A stretch of DNA of 64,000 nt from positions 1 to 64,000 of the forward strand of contig JAIXMQ010000093.1 of the NCBI GenBank assembly GCA_025716855.1, written 5' to 3'. Under the pieces are notes generated by a model that had not been told where the DNA came from, made no database searches, and was given only the letters and a program-made list of their open reading frames with translations. Below are positions 47,664 to 59,616 of this stretch, piece after piece. The position numbers and the translations under genes were made by a program. The stretch's first letter is position 1. Each line of letters starts with the position of its first letter. The stretch comes from Pilaira anomala. Taxonomy: Eukaryota; Mucoromycota; Mucoromycetes; Mucorales; Mucoraceae.

Positions 47664-48850
47664 ACCAGCACTCAAATGCTGTATCAGTTTTTTAACATTG
47701 GTAATAAAAACATCAATAAAACTGTGCTAACTTTTTTTTTTTTTCGTAGTAGCTATATATGTGAAATTATCAATTTGAAATTATTCTCACCAACTCTACG
47801 CCAAGGTCTATTTTGTCCTCTAAAACTTGTGATATTTAGGTTAGTATAACACCTAGTTTCATTAAATTGTAAAGCTGTTAATTCATTAGAATTGGTTAGA
47901 TATTCAAGATATGATTCCGATTTGGAACAAATGCCTTTAAATTCATTTCGTTTTAGAGCTCAAAAACTTATGATAATGAACAAGACTTGCCTATTTTTTA
48001 CAGAGCCCTTGGTCTATCTACCGTTGCTTATTTGTTAATTTTCAGACATTACACGATTACCACTCGTTTATAGCTACCTCATTAACATTAACTACCGTTA
48101 TTATTAATAACAATAAATATATTGCACCAGTAGCTTTAATGTTTACTTTATTTCAATTTGTTCTTTTTATTGAAGATCTGCTGTGTACTTGCTATTCAAA
48201 GAAGGTTAATTTAGTATTTGGTCAATATCGTTAGATGATATTGCAAGTTTAACTTTCGTTGTTGGGTCTATTATTTCGGTTTCGATTGTCATCAATAGAA
48301 CAATGCTTATTTTTACGTTCAATTTGAAGCTGGAATATGCGTTCCTTTTTTTTTTTTTTTTGAACATTTTGTTAATAAACTTGTTAAAGGCTATTTCAAT
48401 TTCTACAGCTTCATAAGTCGCAATTTACTGAGCATCGGGAAACTTGATTGGTACATACGATGAGCATTTTTTTGCAAGATTCCAAATGCTTTTCGATAGT
48501 AATTCTTCTGGACTACTTATTGTTTAAGACAATGTTGATTTACCGCCTGCACTACCATGGGTGTTTATAGTGTAGAAGTGACAAAAAAACTTCTAATAGA
48601 AGCCCCGTATAACAAATTCTTTAAGTTTTAAGTTTTCGTTTGTGTTCAGCTCATGAATAAAGATATACTTTATCAAGAGAAAGGTATGAGTATCAATGAT
48701 ATTTACGTCATATACTAGCTTCTTGAGTGCATCAATATAATCAGCTTTACATCCTACGCTTTGAACAGAAGATTTTACGATGGTAACTTACTCTTTCTTC
48801 TAAAGCAGCTGTCAAATACAAAATTAAAGTCGTATTTGTGTAACACTTAC

Positions 48851-48895
48851 ATTCCGCGTTTCTATCCTACCACTTCCTTCCTTAGAGGAGGACAT
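48851..48895 (-). other. Possible orphan first exon
   Basis: Minus-strand ATG followed by 15 codons (MSSSKEGSGRIETRN) and a canonical GTAAGT donor. It could be the original first exon of the regulator broken at 45161-47055, now separated by the insertion. No zinc-cluster exon was found between them. Confidence 0.35.
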
Positions 48896-49152
48896 TTTAA
48901 TTTATAGTAAAGTTTGCTTTAACCGCTTATAAAAAAAAGGAATTACGTATAAGAAAAAAAAAGCAGAATAAAGAAAAAGAGGCAAATAAAATAAAGGAGT
49001 TTTTATTTTTTTGATAGCATAATAAAAATTTGCTAATTAATTGCAGAATAATAAAGAACAAATGCTGTGTATATCCATTTATTTTAGATATAAAATAGAC
49101 TTATATCGTTCAAACAACTTCTTAATTCAATCCTATTTACAAATCTTTAAAA
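48896..49152. other. Intergenic spacer
   Basis: AT-rich spacer; nothing recognised. Confidence 0.4.
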
Positions 49153-51130
49153 TCAGTCTTTTTTTTGATGACAGTCTTCGAAATGTTCAGGTAACAAGAG
49201 GCCATATTTACTTCCTCTTACTGGTTTCTGAATCTCTTGCTGTACAAACGTCGCTAAGTTAATTCTTTTTTCTACATCAGGATTGAGCTGTCGTTGAAGA
49301 AGATACTCTTCATGCTCTTTCTTCATTTGATCCACAACTTCGCATGTCTTCTTAATGCCATCCTTTAAATCAGATATGTTAGGTACTGAATTATAATATA
49401 TAATTTTGTACTCAACTTACTTTCAATTTCCAAATAAGATTTCCAAAATCAAGCATTTTGCCAGCTTCTGCGGCATTTATTGGGATCTCAGAGCTGATTA
49501 TATTTTCTAAAACTTGTACATCTTGCATTGACGTTTCAAGAGACCAAAGGTGGATTTTTTTTTCTTATAATTTGAAAACTTTTTAGTATGGGGTGATATT
49601 CGAATCAAAACTAATAGGAAATCTTACCTCGGACATGAATAAAGAATACCTTTAAAGATAACACAGTATCTACATTGGCAAAATACCAAGTCTTTAATAA
49701 TTTACGTATAAACGTAAGTGCTCCAAATGAACCCTTAATATGGTCGTATCCAAAGCGTGGTAAGTCTTTAAGACCATAATGACCGGACGTTTCCAATAGG
49801 CATACTTCCATACTATCTAATTTAATAAGGCCGTCAGCTTTATACTCCTCATCAAAGCTATCCAAAGACATTTCACCAGGGTAAAATACTAGCGTTGGTA
49901 TTACTGCAGCTAATGTTTTAACAACTAAAGACATAAGAGGATAGATTATTTGGTGGTTGAACTTGGCTTCACTCTCATGAATTGCAGGCATATTGGTGAC
50001 ATAGTGATGTCTATACAAAAAGTGCGAAAGCTTAGTTTCAAATTAACTAATATGGTTATAAATGTTAAACTTACATTAATTGAAAAAAGTCATAAACATA
50101 CTTTGCTGTCAAATCAGGTTTCTCAATCAACTCCCAAAGTTGATCACTTGATAAGGCTTTCAAGATAGATCTTTCGTTACCCTGGATAAGGTTAGCTTTT
50201 AGAGTGAGAACAGAAACAGTTATTCTATATACAATACTTACCCCTTGTAAGCTTTGAATAATCTGGGTAGTACATGTATTGTGCGTGACAAATGGTGATT
50301 TGATTATTCGCTTAGTATCATGGCCAAGTTGTTGGTATAAATCTTCATCGTAACTTGGTTTACATTTAATTGTGTAACCACATTCAATGATGTGAAGCTT
50401 TTCTAAGCTACGTTTGAATATGTGAATTAAAAAAAAATGAAATACATAGTTTTATAATTTACCAGAAATCGTGACAGTCACAGTCTTCAAGATATTCTTT
50501 CCAACTTTTCCAGAAATCATCATCACAATTGATATTCCAGCACCCATCTTCATCTATGGTTGAAATCTTTATAATAATAATACGAAATGAGATTTGGAAT
50601 TTATGAAAAATTAATATAAAATAGATGTACTTTTCTCTTTTTATTTAATCCAGACTGTTGTTCTTGAGCTATAAAATTTATATTAGTGGGTTAGAAACAA
50701 CACAATTGGAATAAATTACACTTAATACCATTCACGGTAGAGTCACCAAAAGAGCAGTTATTATTATTTGATAGGTAAATGCCATGGTTATTGATTATAG
50801 TGTTTGTTGACGTTCTGTCTTTATAGTTAGCTTCTGATTTCTATAGAAGTTGAATATAACAACGCTGTCAAAGAGAAACACATCTAAATTGATATCTTTT
50901 TTTACCAAGCGTCCTAGTATTGATTTAAGTTGGTCAGGCAAATCGCCAAAATTCAATAATCGATCTATATCATTTATATATATACGCTTTGCGCTATTGA
51001 TTTTGACCTTGCGATCTTTCTTAAGGATGTGTTCATAATAATTCTGAAACCCCCATTGAGGAACTTCAGTTACTTCAAAGAAATCTGAAATATTGAAATC
51101 TTTAGCAGAGTTAATTTTAAAAGAAGACAT
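49153..51130 (-). CDS. Uncharacterised 495-residue protein with nuclease-like acidic motifs
   Basis: Nine exons (50906-51130, 50729-50840, 50631-50668, 50463-50566, 50242-50407, 50075-50181, 49628-50010, 49421-49563, 49153-49362) join in frame throughout. The middle exon has YKADGLIKLDSMEVCLLETS, then GYDHIKGSFGALTFIRKLL and LSLKVFFIHVR. The spacing of Asp, a hydrophobic strand and E-x-x-x-x-E resembles the PD-(D/E)xK nuclease fold, though the Lys is not in the usual place. The N-terminal third has a Cys/Trp/Asp-rich segment (DEDGCWNINCDDDFW). Proteins of this general look recur in mucoralean genomes as multicopy hypothetical genes; I recall this only as an impression. Function unknown. Confidence 0.68.
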
Positions 51131-51425
51131 AAAAAAATTTTGGAGAATAAAAATGAGTCGCTTTCTCTTTGACTTGAAAGTTATAACTTGGTGACACTAC
51201 CTTGGTTACATAAACGCGGACACTGTAGTTTCATGTCACGTTTTTAAGGGGAAATCTTTATTTCACAATTGTCGGTTGCCTCCGCTTCGGAATCCGAAGT
51301 GGTGGTAGCCCGCCCATGGTATACAAGATTTTTACCTTAACCCTCCCCTTAGATTAGAAAAAAAAAAAAAAAAAAAAAACGAATTTAAACATAAGCACAA
51401 CTTGAAAGATATAAAGAGATAGATA
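51131..51425. other. Spacer with a small perfect-stem palindrome
   Basis: Upstream region of the gene ending at 51130. It contains the GC-rich inverted repeat at 51282-51302 and an A run at about 51358-51379. Confidence 0.45.
51282..51302. repeat. Short inverted repeat (CCGCTTCGG/CCGAAGTGG)
   Basis: Nine-base arms around AAT pair at eight Watson-Crick positions plus one G-T. The surrounding 60 bp are GC-richer than the region. It could be a relic of a transposon end or a hairpin. Confidence 0.6.
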
Positions 51426-51758
51426 TTAGAAAATTTTTTTATTAAATACTGAAAATAAAGCGTGGCTAGAAAGCCTATTACCACCACTTCTTCTTCCTTC
51501 GTTTCGGCAACATACGTATTTACGGTCCAAGTTTAAAATTGTCATGTAAATTGCTCCGACTGAGTAAACAGCATTTGAGTAGGGCTGATACCAGTCCACG
51601 TTCAAACTGGACATTAAGTTCGACGTTGAAAGTTCGACAAATGGCAACTCATCATTAGGGTTAATCTTGAACTTGGTCCATACTTCACCGTCCATGATGT
51701 CAAAAAGATAATTTGTATTTTGTAACTTGCGTTTTCTCCAGGAGTTGATACTTTCCAT
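51426..51758 (-). mobile_element. Transposase fragment (plavaka/KDZ-like)
   Basis: The minus-strand frame reads FDIMDGEVWTKF, then NVDWYQPYSNAVYSVGAIYM and LNLDRK. This resembles the conserved core of large fungal transposases of the plavaka/KDZ group, in which a V-D-W-F/Y-x-P-F/Y ... YS-x-GAIYL ... NLPR pattern occurs. The similarity breaks off after about 80 residues and the frame loses sense (RNEGRRSGG). It is a dead fragment without visible ends. Confidence 0.6.
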
Positions 51759-51846
51759 AAATTCATCACGTAAAAAAAAAAGGTTTTAAAAAAAAGGCAA
51801 AATGTGAATATTCTTATAATTAAAAAAATGGTATAAGGCGTTTTTG

Positions 51847-52082
51847 AGTGATCCCGACAACTATGAAATGGGAAAAAAATCAAGTCGTCCTAGTAGGGCT
51901 GTATCCAAGCTTCAAGACGTGCACAAACAGCACTTAATTGAGTTTTTTGATGAAAATCCGTCAGCAGTAATCAATGATGCTGTTGAAAGTTTGACTAGTT
52001 TGTTTGAAGGTTTAGAGATAAAAAAAGTCTAGAGTGCATGAGTTTATGAAGAAGGATGAATATAATCTTTCTTTAAAAGTGG

Positions 52083-52105
<23 letters not shown>
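51847..52105 (+). mobile_element. Tc1/mariner-like transposase N-terminal fragment, frameshifted
   Basis: The plus frame reads SKLQDVHKQHLIEFFDENPS, then DAVESLTSLFEGLEI, the helix-turn-helix part of mariner-like transposases common in Mucorales. At the A run near 52020-52026 a one-base shift is needed to continue with SRVHEFMKKDEYNLSLK up to about 52105. Nothing of the catalytic DDE region follows. Its right end overlaps the last codons of the minus-strand Zn2Cys6 gene. Confidence 0.7.
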
Positions 52106-52966
<861 letters not shown>

Positions 52967-53104
52967 GATTTATTATAGCGTAAAAAAAACAGACGTTTAA
53001 AAAAAAAAAATGGCTAAAAAAGAAAAAAAGCAGGCTTTTAGTTATTTAACAACAAATAAAACATCCGGAAATTGCGGTCAAACTATTGCCGAGGGTAAAC
53101 GATT

Positions 53105-53139
<35 letters not shown>

Positions 53140-53990
53140 AAGTAATCAAACATTTAGCGGTATTCCTTATTCAGGCAGCAATAAAAGTTACCCTCACCTC
53201 TTAAAAGAGGTTTTTCAAGTGAAATAAGGGCAGACTGTAGCACCGAGCAAACAAATAGTCATATTAGTACATTTTATCAAACAATGAAAATAAAAGTGTG
53301 ATGGGACCATAGCTAAAGATATTATTAATTTTTTTTTAACTAGCAAAAAGGTATTTAATATAATTAAGTTGTCATAATATGTATGTACATCTGTTAAAAC
53401 AAGCACTTTCTTTACCTATAAAAAGTATATTAAAAGACTCTATCAACATATAATTTAGCATCAAATTAAAGAAAATAAGTGTTTAAAAATATCATGCGCT
53501 TGTTAAGACAATTGGCTTGGGTCACATATTTGAGGCATTCAGTTTGGGGAAAAGTCTTTATTTAGAATTTGTACCATTCGTTGGTTTTTACTTTGGTATC
53601 TAAAACTGATCGTGTGAATCGAGATTGTGCCAAGATGGCAGAGATTCAGAAATCCTCTTGGTACACAATCATTTGAGATAACCCTTTTTCTGTCTTGCGT
53701 GTACCAAAAAAAAAAAAAAAGATTTACCCTATAAGGATTTACTTTATACCACAAAACTAGTTTTATGTTGATAAGTAAATACGCCATATATTAAATAAAT
53801 TATTAAAAAAAAAGAGAGTATGAATCCCTGAAGAGAACAATTAAATGTAGCTCTATTACTAACACGTGGTAGCAGTAATGTTATTTACGCAATGTTTATA
53901 AGACCGAAAAAGTGCGAATAATATGATAAAAAAAAATATATATATATGTATTTATTGAATGATATTATGAGGGATGTTTAAATTTTATAT
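52967..53990. other. Gene-poor stretch
   Basis: Upstream region of the Zn2Cys6 gene and 3' region of the reductase gene. Short open frames at 53010-53204 (Lys runs) and 53539-53787 show no recognisable content. Confidence 0.45.
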
Positions 53991-55101
53991 TTACAAATCA
54001 GCAACGCGAACAACTTGCTTACCGAAGTTCTTACCACGCAAGACACCGATCAAAGCTTCAGGAGTGTTCTCAATACCGTCAACAATGTCTTCACGGTACT
54101 TGATATCACCAGCCTTTAACCATGCAGTGACTTCCTTTCTGAAAGGTTCGGTCATTTCAGGGCTATCACCGACAATGAAACCACGGATCTCAAGAGACTT
54201 GGCAACGACTTGCATAAGGTTATGAATAGGTTCTTGATCCTTGGTGTTGTATTGAGAGATCATACCGCAACAAACGATTCTTGCGAAACGGTTGGCAACG
54301 TTAATGACAGCTTCAAGCATCTTACCACCAACGTTTTCAAAGTAGATATCAATACCGTTAGGACAATGTTCCTTAAGGTTTTCTTGAATATCACCATTCT
54401 TGTAGTTGAAGGCAGCATCGAAACCAATTTCCTTCAAGTAAGCAACCTTTTCATCGGAACCAGCAGAACCAACAACTCTCAAACCGAGCTTGGCACCAAT
54501 TTGACCGACTAATTGACCAACAGCACCAGAGGCAGCAGAAACATACAAAGTTTCTCCCTTAACAGGCTTACCAAACTTGATTAAACTATGGAGTTTCAAA
54601 AAAAAAAAAATTAGTAAAATAAAAAAAAATTTCGATTTCGATTTCGCATGAACTTTACCCAACATAAGCGGTCATACCAGGCATACCAAGAACACCAACA
54701 TAGTTACTGATAGGAAGACCAGAATCCTTAATTTCGTTACGGACTTCCATGTAAGCGGTGTAAGCTTCAGGAATAAGAACGTATTCAGCGAAAGAACCTA
54801 AACCATAAACTAAATCACCAACAACGAACTTATCATTGTTAGATTTGATGACTTGAGCAACGACGTGACCAGACATGGGTTGGTTAAGAGGGAAAGCAGG
54901 AGAATAAGATTTGATGGAAGCATCTCTCATACGTCCACGCATATAAGGATCGACAGATAAAACTAAAGTCTTGGTGAGAACAGCACCTTGAGGAATTTCA
55001 GCTTCGATATCAATCTCTGACTTTTCAACCAACATATGTTCGCCAGCAACGGGGAAAGCAGTAGGGATTTTAGCAAAGATAATTTTAGTGTTAGAGACCA
55101 T
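53991..55101 (-). CDS. NAD(P)H-dependent enone/quinone reductase (zinc-free medium-chain reductase)
   Basis: Exons 54659-55101 and 53991-54585 give 345 residues, the normal length. It starts MVSNTKIIFAKIPTAFPVAG and has SVDPYMRGRM, GDLVYGLGSFAEY, GMPGMTAYVGL, the nucleotide-binding loop AASGAVGQLVGQIAKL-like (here QIGAKL), FENVGGKMLEAV and the ending GKNFGKQVVRVADL. This is the leukotriene-B4 dehydrogenase/prostaglandin reductase/plant alkenal reductase branch, which reduces the double bond of enals and enones with NADPH in the cytosol. No zinc-binding cysteines are present, as expected for the branch. Likely a detoxification enzyme; its exact substrate is unknown. Confidence 0.92.
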
Positions 55102-55704
55102 TGTTGTTTTGTTTAAGAATATTTAAGAAAATATAACAATTAAAAAAGAAAAAAACCAAGAATTGTAGTGTTTATATATCAACGGATTGTGAGCGCAACT
55201 CCGAAAAAGAGAAGGGAACGTATTAATAATCAAAAGACAAGAAAACTTTCTTAGAACTTACTATTGTTGAACTGTTAGTCGTATTTCTTAAAAAATGTTA
55301 TTCATCATAGATACAATAAATGTTACACACGCTCAAAAATCGATCTGCGGTGAATTTACTGAGTTTCGATGCTATATCAAATAACGTAAGTAAGAAATTA
55401 AACGAATTGGAAAAACATAAGCTAAAATAAAATCGAATTATAATAGTCTACACGTCGGTATTGTATCATCTTGAAAAAAAAAAAAAAAAAAAAAAAAAAA
55501 GGAAAAGAGTAATTCGTTTTACTACTACAATCTTGTACAATTTTTCTTTAAATTCTCTCTGCTGGGTCAAAAAAACAAAAACAACCCCAGAGAATTTATC
55601 TAATTAAGTTTTTTTTTACAGGCTAACTACTTGATACTGAGTTCAAAAGGAAGGCAACCTTCTTTTATAATCAATGTAATTATATCCCTCTTGGCAATAT
55701 CAAT

Positions 55705-55780
<76 letters not shown>

Positions 55781-56714
55781 TTAGGCAAGCAATGGTATTA
55801 GTTTTTCCTGATAACTCTGGTCCTGAAAATAAGTTGCTAGGACTGTAAAAATTAAATAGAAATGAACGTGTTTTTTTTCATTCTTTTTGAATGCGATATA
55901 TCTCGACGAGCAAGAATTTCCCAAGATCCATGGAAACTGGATATCGTCATTTTCCAGTGCTGATACTTCTGATACCACAAATGTAAAAAAAAAAAAGAAA
56001 GCCTCTGTCACTCTGAAAAAAAAAAGGTATTATTGTAGTATAACTTCTATATAAAGGTATCCACATGTTTCTTTCAGAGAGTAAAGAAGCAATCTAAAAT
56101 TTTGAATATCACTAAAAAATCCCTATATAGAGAACTTGAGAATAAATGCATGTCAGGGTTTTACTCATATGGACTATTAGATAAGCGCATTAGATGCAAG
56201 AGCGTGTCATAATATTTTAACATAAGCATGAAAAAAAAAAAAAAAAAAAAATTATCAGGGGTTTTCACATCACTTTAAATGAATCTGTTCCAGAATTCAG
56301 TGTATTTTCATCCAAAAGTATTATCACAAAAATAGATGAACTTTCTGGCGTAAATTGGTGTAGTTAATAACTTATAATTGGAAATAGCAAAACCGGCCAA
56401 ATATGTACACATGTTACCTTGAAAAAGTAGATTGTTTCATTGGCTAATCTGTACCTCTTAAATCACCCAATAAAATACAGAGTTTTCATTCTTTGCAGGT
56501 GGAAAATCCGTTTAGGCTCTCAAAATGAAGAAAAAACCCCATGTCTCTGTCGCAAAAACTAATTAGCCGGCATACTTGCCATTTTGTTTTTTTTATCTGA
56601 CCCTTTTCTCTCTCTCTTAACTCTCTACTTGTTTTTTTTCTACCCCTTTGCTTATATATTTTTTTTAAAAAAAAAAAACTGTTTTAAAGCTCGCGATAAA
56701 TAACAAAATAAATA
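55102..56714. other. Divergent intergenic stretch with a very long A tract
   Basis: Promoter regions of the reductase and of the Zn2Cys6 regulator. A 72-nt A homopolymer lies at 55707-55778, and further A runs lie at about 55473-55500 and 56229-56250. No gene seen. Confidence 0.5.
55707..55778. repeat. 72-nt A homopolymer
   Basis: Longest uninterrupted homopolymer in the window. The length may be inexact. Confidence 0.9.
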
Positions 56715-59457
56715 ATGAAGTCAGGTGTACAACAAGTTGACATGAATTGGAAAAATTATTCTAGTAAGGATGCCAGTAATTCAAATAAACGATCTAGAAT
56801 AACAAGAGCTTGTAAATATATATAATATATCTGTCACTTGGATTTTTATTGACATTTTGTATTTGTGTCTTTTTTATTTTAGGTGATATATGTCGAAGAA
56901 AGAAAATTAAGCAAGTGCTGTTTCTTTTTTTATATCAAGATTTTTTATTTTATTTATTAACATAATTTTCATATAGATGTGATATTTCTGATTCACAAAA
57001 GTGTGCGACTTGTAATCAATATGGTTGGGAATGTACCTTTAATGATGTAAGTCCTTTCTTTTGGTTTTTTTTTTTGGAGTATTTTGTTTTTTTAATTGTT
57101 TGATTTAGACCACAAAAAAGAGAGGACCACCAAAAGGGTAAGTTGCACAATCACACACGAGAAAATTAAAAAGAGAGACCAACATTTACATAATCTAGTT
57201 ATATTGAAAGTCTCGAAACTCGACTTCAAAAGATGGAAGCACTATTAGAAACAATGCAACCTGAAAAAGAAACTAATACCACGCCAAGCCCTGATGATAC
57301 CACCAAAGAAAAAACGCCACCTTCTTCTTCAGTAGAGATGCCTAAATCTGTGGAACATAGTAAAGTTGTAAAATATCTTGGAAGCTCCTCTGGATATTAT
57401 TTAGTCCGTGATATCTTATCCACAAATGAAGAAGATATAGATGAAGTGAAAAATATACCTAATAAACGAAAGCAATCAAATTCAACTGAAAATGACGATG
57501 AAGTACGTTCTATACGGTTTAAAAAAATCAATGTGTTAGATGATGATGTTATGTTTGTTCGTGATAAAACTTTGGCTGAACATGTAGATCAACTGGAAAC
57601 CGATAAGCTGGATCTTAAGAACGATTTCACCCCAAAGGCTTTATTAACTCAACTTATTTACAAGTAAAAAAAAAAAAAAAAAATACCTATAATATTAATT
57701 AATATGATGAAACTGACATATATACATATATATATTTACAGGTTTTTTGAAAGAGAACATAATTCATTACCCGTAGTCAACAAAGTAGATTTTCTTGATG
57801 CCTATGAAGGTCGTACTAAACCACCACCTGCAACTATTTTGATATACGCCATTTGTACAAACGCTGTCGCCATTTTGCCTTTTGATGATCCAGTTTTTAC
57901 GAGTACTGGTATTCAACGCGATGAATTATTTAATACCCTTTTAGATCATACCACATCCCTTGTCCGTAAAGAATATTTAACGCCACGTTTAGCTACGATC
58001 CAAGCCCTTGTATTACTATGTGCTTACCCCGCTTGTGATAAATCATTTTACAGAAACTGGTTAAGGGCTGGTATGGCGGTTAGAATGGCGCAAGAAATTG
58101 GTCTTCATAGAACATTAGAAAAATTAGAATTAACAGATGAAATGTTTGAAATGCGTAAAAGAATCTGGTACTGTACTTATATTACGGATAGATGGTGCTG
58201 TGCAGCCATGGGTAGACCTTTAGCTATTGCGGATGCAGATTGTGATATTGATTTACCTGATATCAAGGGAGGAAAAAATGGTACAAAAGACTATACACTT
58301 TTTGTGAACTTTATTAAACTTTCCGGTATACTTGGAGAAGTACTTCGTCGTATTTATTCACCTAAAGCTAAATCACAAGGTTACAATAACACAACAATCT
58401 ATCACACTGTACAAAGTATTTATTTGATGTTAAATAATTGGCTTCAACAAGTACCTGAACATCATCGTATTAGTTCGGAAGAAGCTAAAATGATCCACAA
58501 GAATAATATTGTAACAAACAAAATAAGAGAAGCTGGTCCTTTGATGATTTGTTATTACGTTGTCATTGTGCTTTTGTATCGAACTTTTCTTGTGTCGAAT
58601 AAATCGGACGTGTTACCTGCCTTGTTTGAAGAAGCTAATCAACGTTGTACAGAAGCGGCCAATAGTGTCATTGACATTGCAAGGTTACTTCCACCTGCCG
58701 AAATCGTAAATTTCGGCTGGAATTTTGCCGGTAAGGTTTTTTTCTTTTTATATATTTTTCCTTCTTCTAATTTAAAGTTTTATATTTTTTAAGGGTATCC
58801 TGTATTTCAAGCAAGTCTTATTCATGTATATAATTGTACTAGCAATCAACCAGAAGTAGCAAATAAAGCACACGAATATGTCAAAATATGTATTGAAGAG
58901 TGTATTGAGCCAATGAACAAAGAGATGAAAATGGCTCCACAAGCGGTGCCACTTATTAAAACCTTAATGACATTAATTGGGGCTGAAAAGAAAGAAAATG
59001 AAAAATTGAACTCACCAGTTACAACCAATTTACATCCACCAACTCAACCACAACAACAACAACCAGAACATCAGTATCATCATGCTGCTGGTCCTTCTGC
59101 ATTTGCATTTTCTCCGCCTGCTTTACATCCATCACCTATGAGTGTGCATGCTATTGTATCGGACTGGAATGAACCTTCTTCTTCTTCTGCTTCTACTACA
59201 CAACAAGAACCTTTTGTACCACAGAATGTATCTTCAGCAGCTTGGCAAAGTTTATTCTCTTCTGCAGGTACTCCATTTTTTGAAAACGATTCTGATTGGC
59301 AAAGTAAGTTTTTCTATATTAGTACTGGCGGTATTTTTTATCCTACTTTTTCAATTTTTTTAACTAAATTTTTTTCTGTTTTTTTATTTATGTAGCAACT
59401 CTTTCATCATTGTTTGATGATGCTCAAATAAAACAGACTAATAATTTTACACAGTAA
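56715..59457 (+). CDS. Zn2Cys6 transcription factor with fungal-specific middle domain
   Basis: Eight exons (56715-56811, 56883-56910, 56977-57046, 57109-57137, 57199-57663, 57742-58730, 58794-59303, 59396-59457) give 749 residues. The zinc cluster CDICRRKKIKCD ... CATCNQYGWECTF is split over three exons and is followed by KKRGPPKGYIESLETRLQKM (linker and coiled coil). The fungal_trans domain spans about 210-510 with MAQEIGLHR, RIWYCTYITDRW and GRPLAIADADCDIDLPD; the rest is Gln/Ser/Pro-rich. The closest general type is the xylanolytic-regulator family; the target genes are unknown. The second intron uses a GC donor (GCAAGT), the only choice that restores IKCD. Confidence 0.9.
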
Positions 59458-59616
59458 AAACAAAAAAATTGAACACAAGTTTTTTGTTTATATATTTTTT
59501 TTTTGTGAACCCGAAAAATAAAACGTTGTATAAGTACCGAAAAAACTATTTTTTTTTTCTTTTTCTTCTTTCTTTTCTTTACTTTTATATATATATATAT
59601 ATATACTTTAACAGTT

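Larger units (their letters stand above)
47056..48850. other. Inserted sequence of unknown type with a perfect tandem duplication
   Basis: Lies between the broken regulator and a possible first exon at 48851-48895. It contains long but interrupted protein-like frames on the plus strand (for example KVTGKFLKIVGNPVAFCDG near 47105-47170 and YSRYDSDLEQMPLNSFRFRA near 47905-47965). It may be a decayed gene or an uncharacterised mobile element. No transposase, terminal repeats or known domain recognised. Confidence 0.4.

Noticed and set aside
51282..51302. Hairpin considered as a transcription terminator
   Set aside because: Intrinsic terminators of this type are bacterial; the host is a fungus.
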